Shown: positions 14,608 through 14,724 of the stretch, in pieces
Layout: every line of letters begins with the position of its first letter
How positions within the stretch are numbered: the stretch's first letter is position 1
Origin: MGR-bin208 sp043779285
Lineage (GTDB): Bacteria; Bacteroidota; Bacteroidia; Chitinophagales; Chitinophagaceae
NCBI GenBank assembly: GCA_043779285.1
Contig: JAYWEL010000008.1
Location: 1-14,724 of the forward strand
DNA length: 14,724 nt
Direction of reading: 5' to 3'
Notes under the pieces: model-generated
What the model was told of the DNA's origin: nothing
What the model saw: the letters and a program-made list of their open reading frames with translations, nothing else
Databases searched by the model: none
Made by a program: the position numbers and the translations under genes

Positions 14608-14622
14608 GCCTATTTTTGCAGG

Positions 14623-14686
14623 ATGGAAGTAATACCGCTTATAAACAGTAAATAGTCCAATGCGCTTTTCTGCGGTATAATACCAT
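14623..14686. repeat. Imperfect inverted repeat downstream of the operon
   Basis: ATGGAAGTAATACCGC (14623-14638) and GCGGTATAATACCAT (14672-14686) are inverse copies with a few mismatches, separated by 33 nt. There is no T-tract after it, so it is not a typical terminator. It may be a long mRNA hairpin or part of a small repeat. No gene is seen after 14607. Confidence 0.45.
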
Positions 14687-14705
14687 CTAAGATTTACACA
14701 TAGTC

Positions 14706-14723
14706 CCTGCCCGTCCGGTCAGG
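14706..14723. repeat. GC-rich palindrome at the window edge, possibly truncated
   Basis: CCTG-C-CCG-TC-CGG-T-CAGG forms a 7-bp stem with one internal mismatch. It is much richer in GC than its surroundings and may belong to a longer dispersed palindrome cut by the window end. Its sequence differs from the nuo-junction elements. Confidence 0.35.
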
Positions 14724-14724
14724 C

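Noticed and set aside
14623..14655. Short ORF MEVIPLINSK after the last gene
   Set aside because: It has ten codons overlapping an inverted repeat and no supporting signal.

Overview
The window reads as a low-GC Bacteroidota chromosome, most like the Chitinophagaceae/Sphingobacteriales. The evidence is a type IX secretion (T9SS) C-terminal sorting domain on the first protein, weak Shine-Dalgarno signals, Bacteroidota-like complex I sequences, and GC-rich palindromic repeats in AT-rich spacers. All genes lie on the + strand.

Layout. Positions 1-2176 hold the 3' part of a large secreted beta-propeller protein with a T9SS-type C-terminus. A small exported protein of unknown function follows (2234-2764, perhaps frameshifted near its end), closed by a strong intrinsic terminator (2794-2823). 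Next is a ferredoxin/flavodoxin-NADP reductase-like FAD enzyme (2899-3618), then a perfect 12-bp hairpin in the leader of a long respiratory operon. That operon, 3755-14214, encodes complex I in the order nuoA-B-C-D-H-I-J-K-L-M-N. It ends with a small gene of unknown function (14230-14607) that appears to be co-transcribed. The last ~115 bases contain only inverted-repeat sequence.

How the genes work together. NuoB, C, D and I form the quinone-reducing arm (clusters N2, N6a and N6b), and NuoA, H, J, K, L, M and N form the proton-pumping membrane arm. The NADH-oxidising module NuoE/F/G is absent from its usual place between nuoD and nuoH. The electron donor is therefore either encoded elsewhere or is not NADH. 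The adjacent FNR-like flavoprotein makes a ferredoxin or flavodoxin route worth considering. NuoM lacks the lysine normally found on TM7 of antiporter-like subunits.

The most unusual feature is a family of four composite palindromic elements of about 156-187 bp. Each is two GC-rich hairpin arms in inverted orientation around an AT-rich spacer, like a REPIN or small MITE. They exactly fill the nuoA/B, nuoC/D, nuoD/H and nuoH/I junctions, from the upstream stop codon to the downstream start. In nuoB and nuoD translation starts inside the element. The same arm is read in the same frame and gives both proteins a related N-terminal leader (DSS...PP...G-G-A). Junctions without an element are short (60 nt or less, one a 4-nt overlap).
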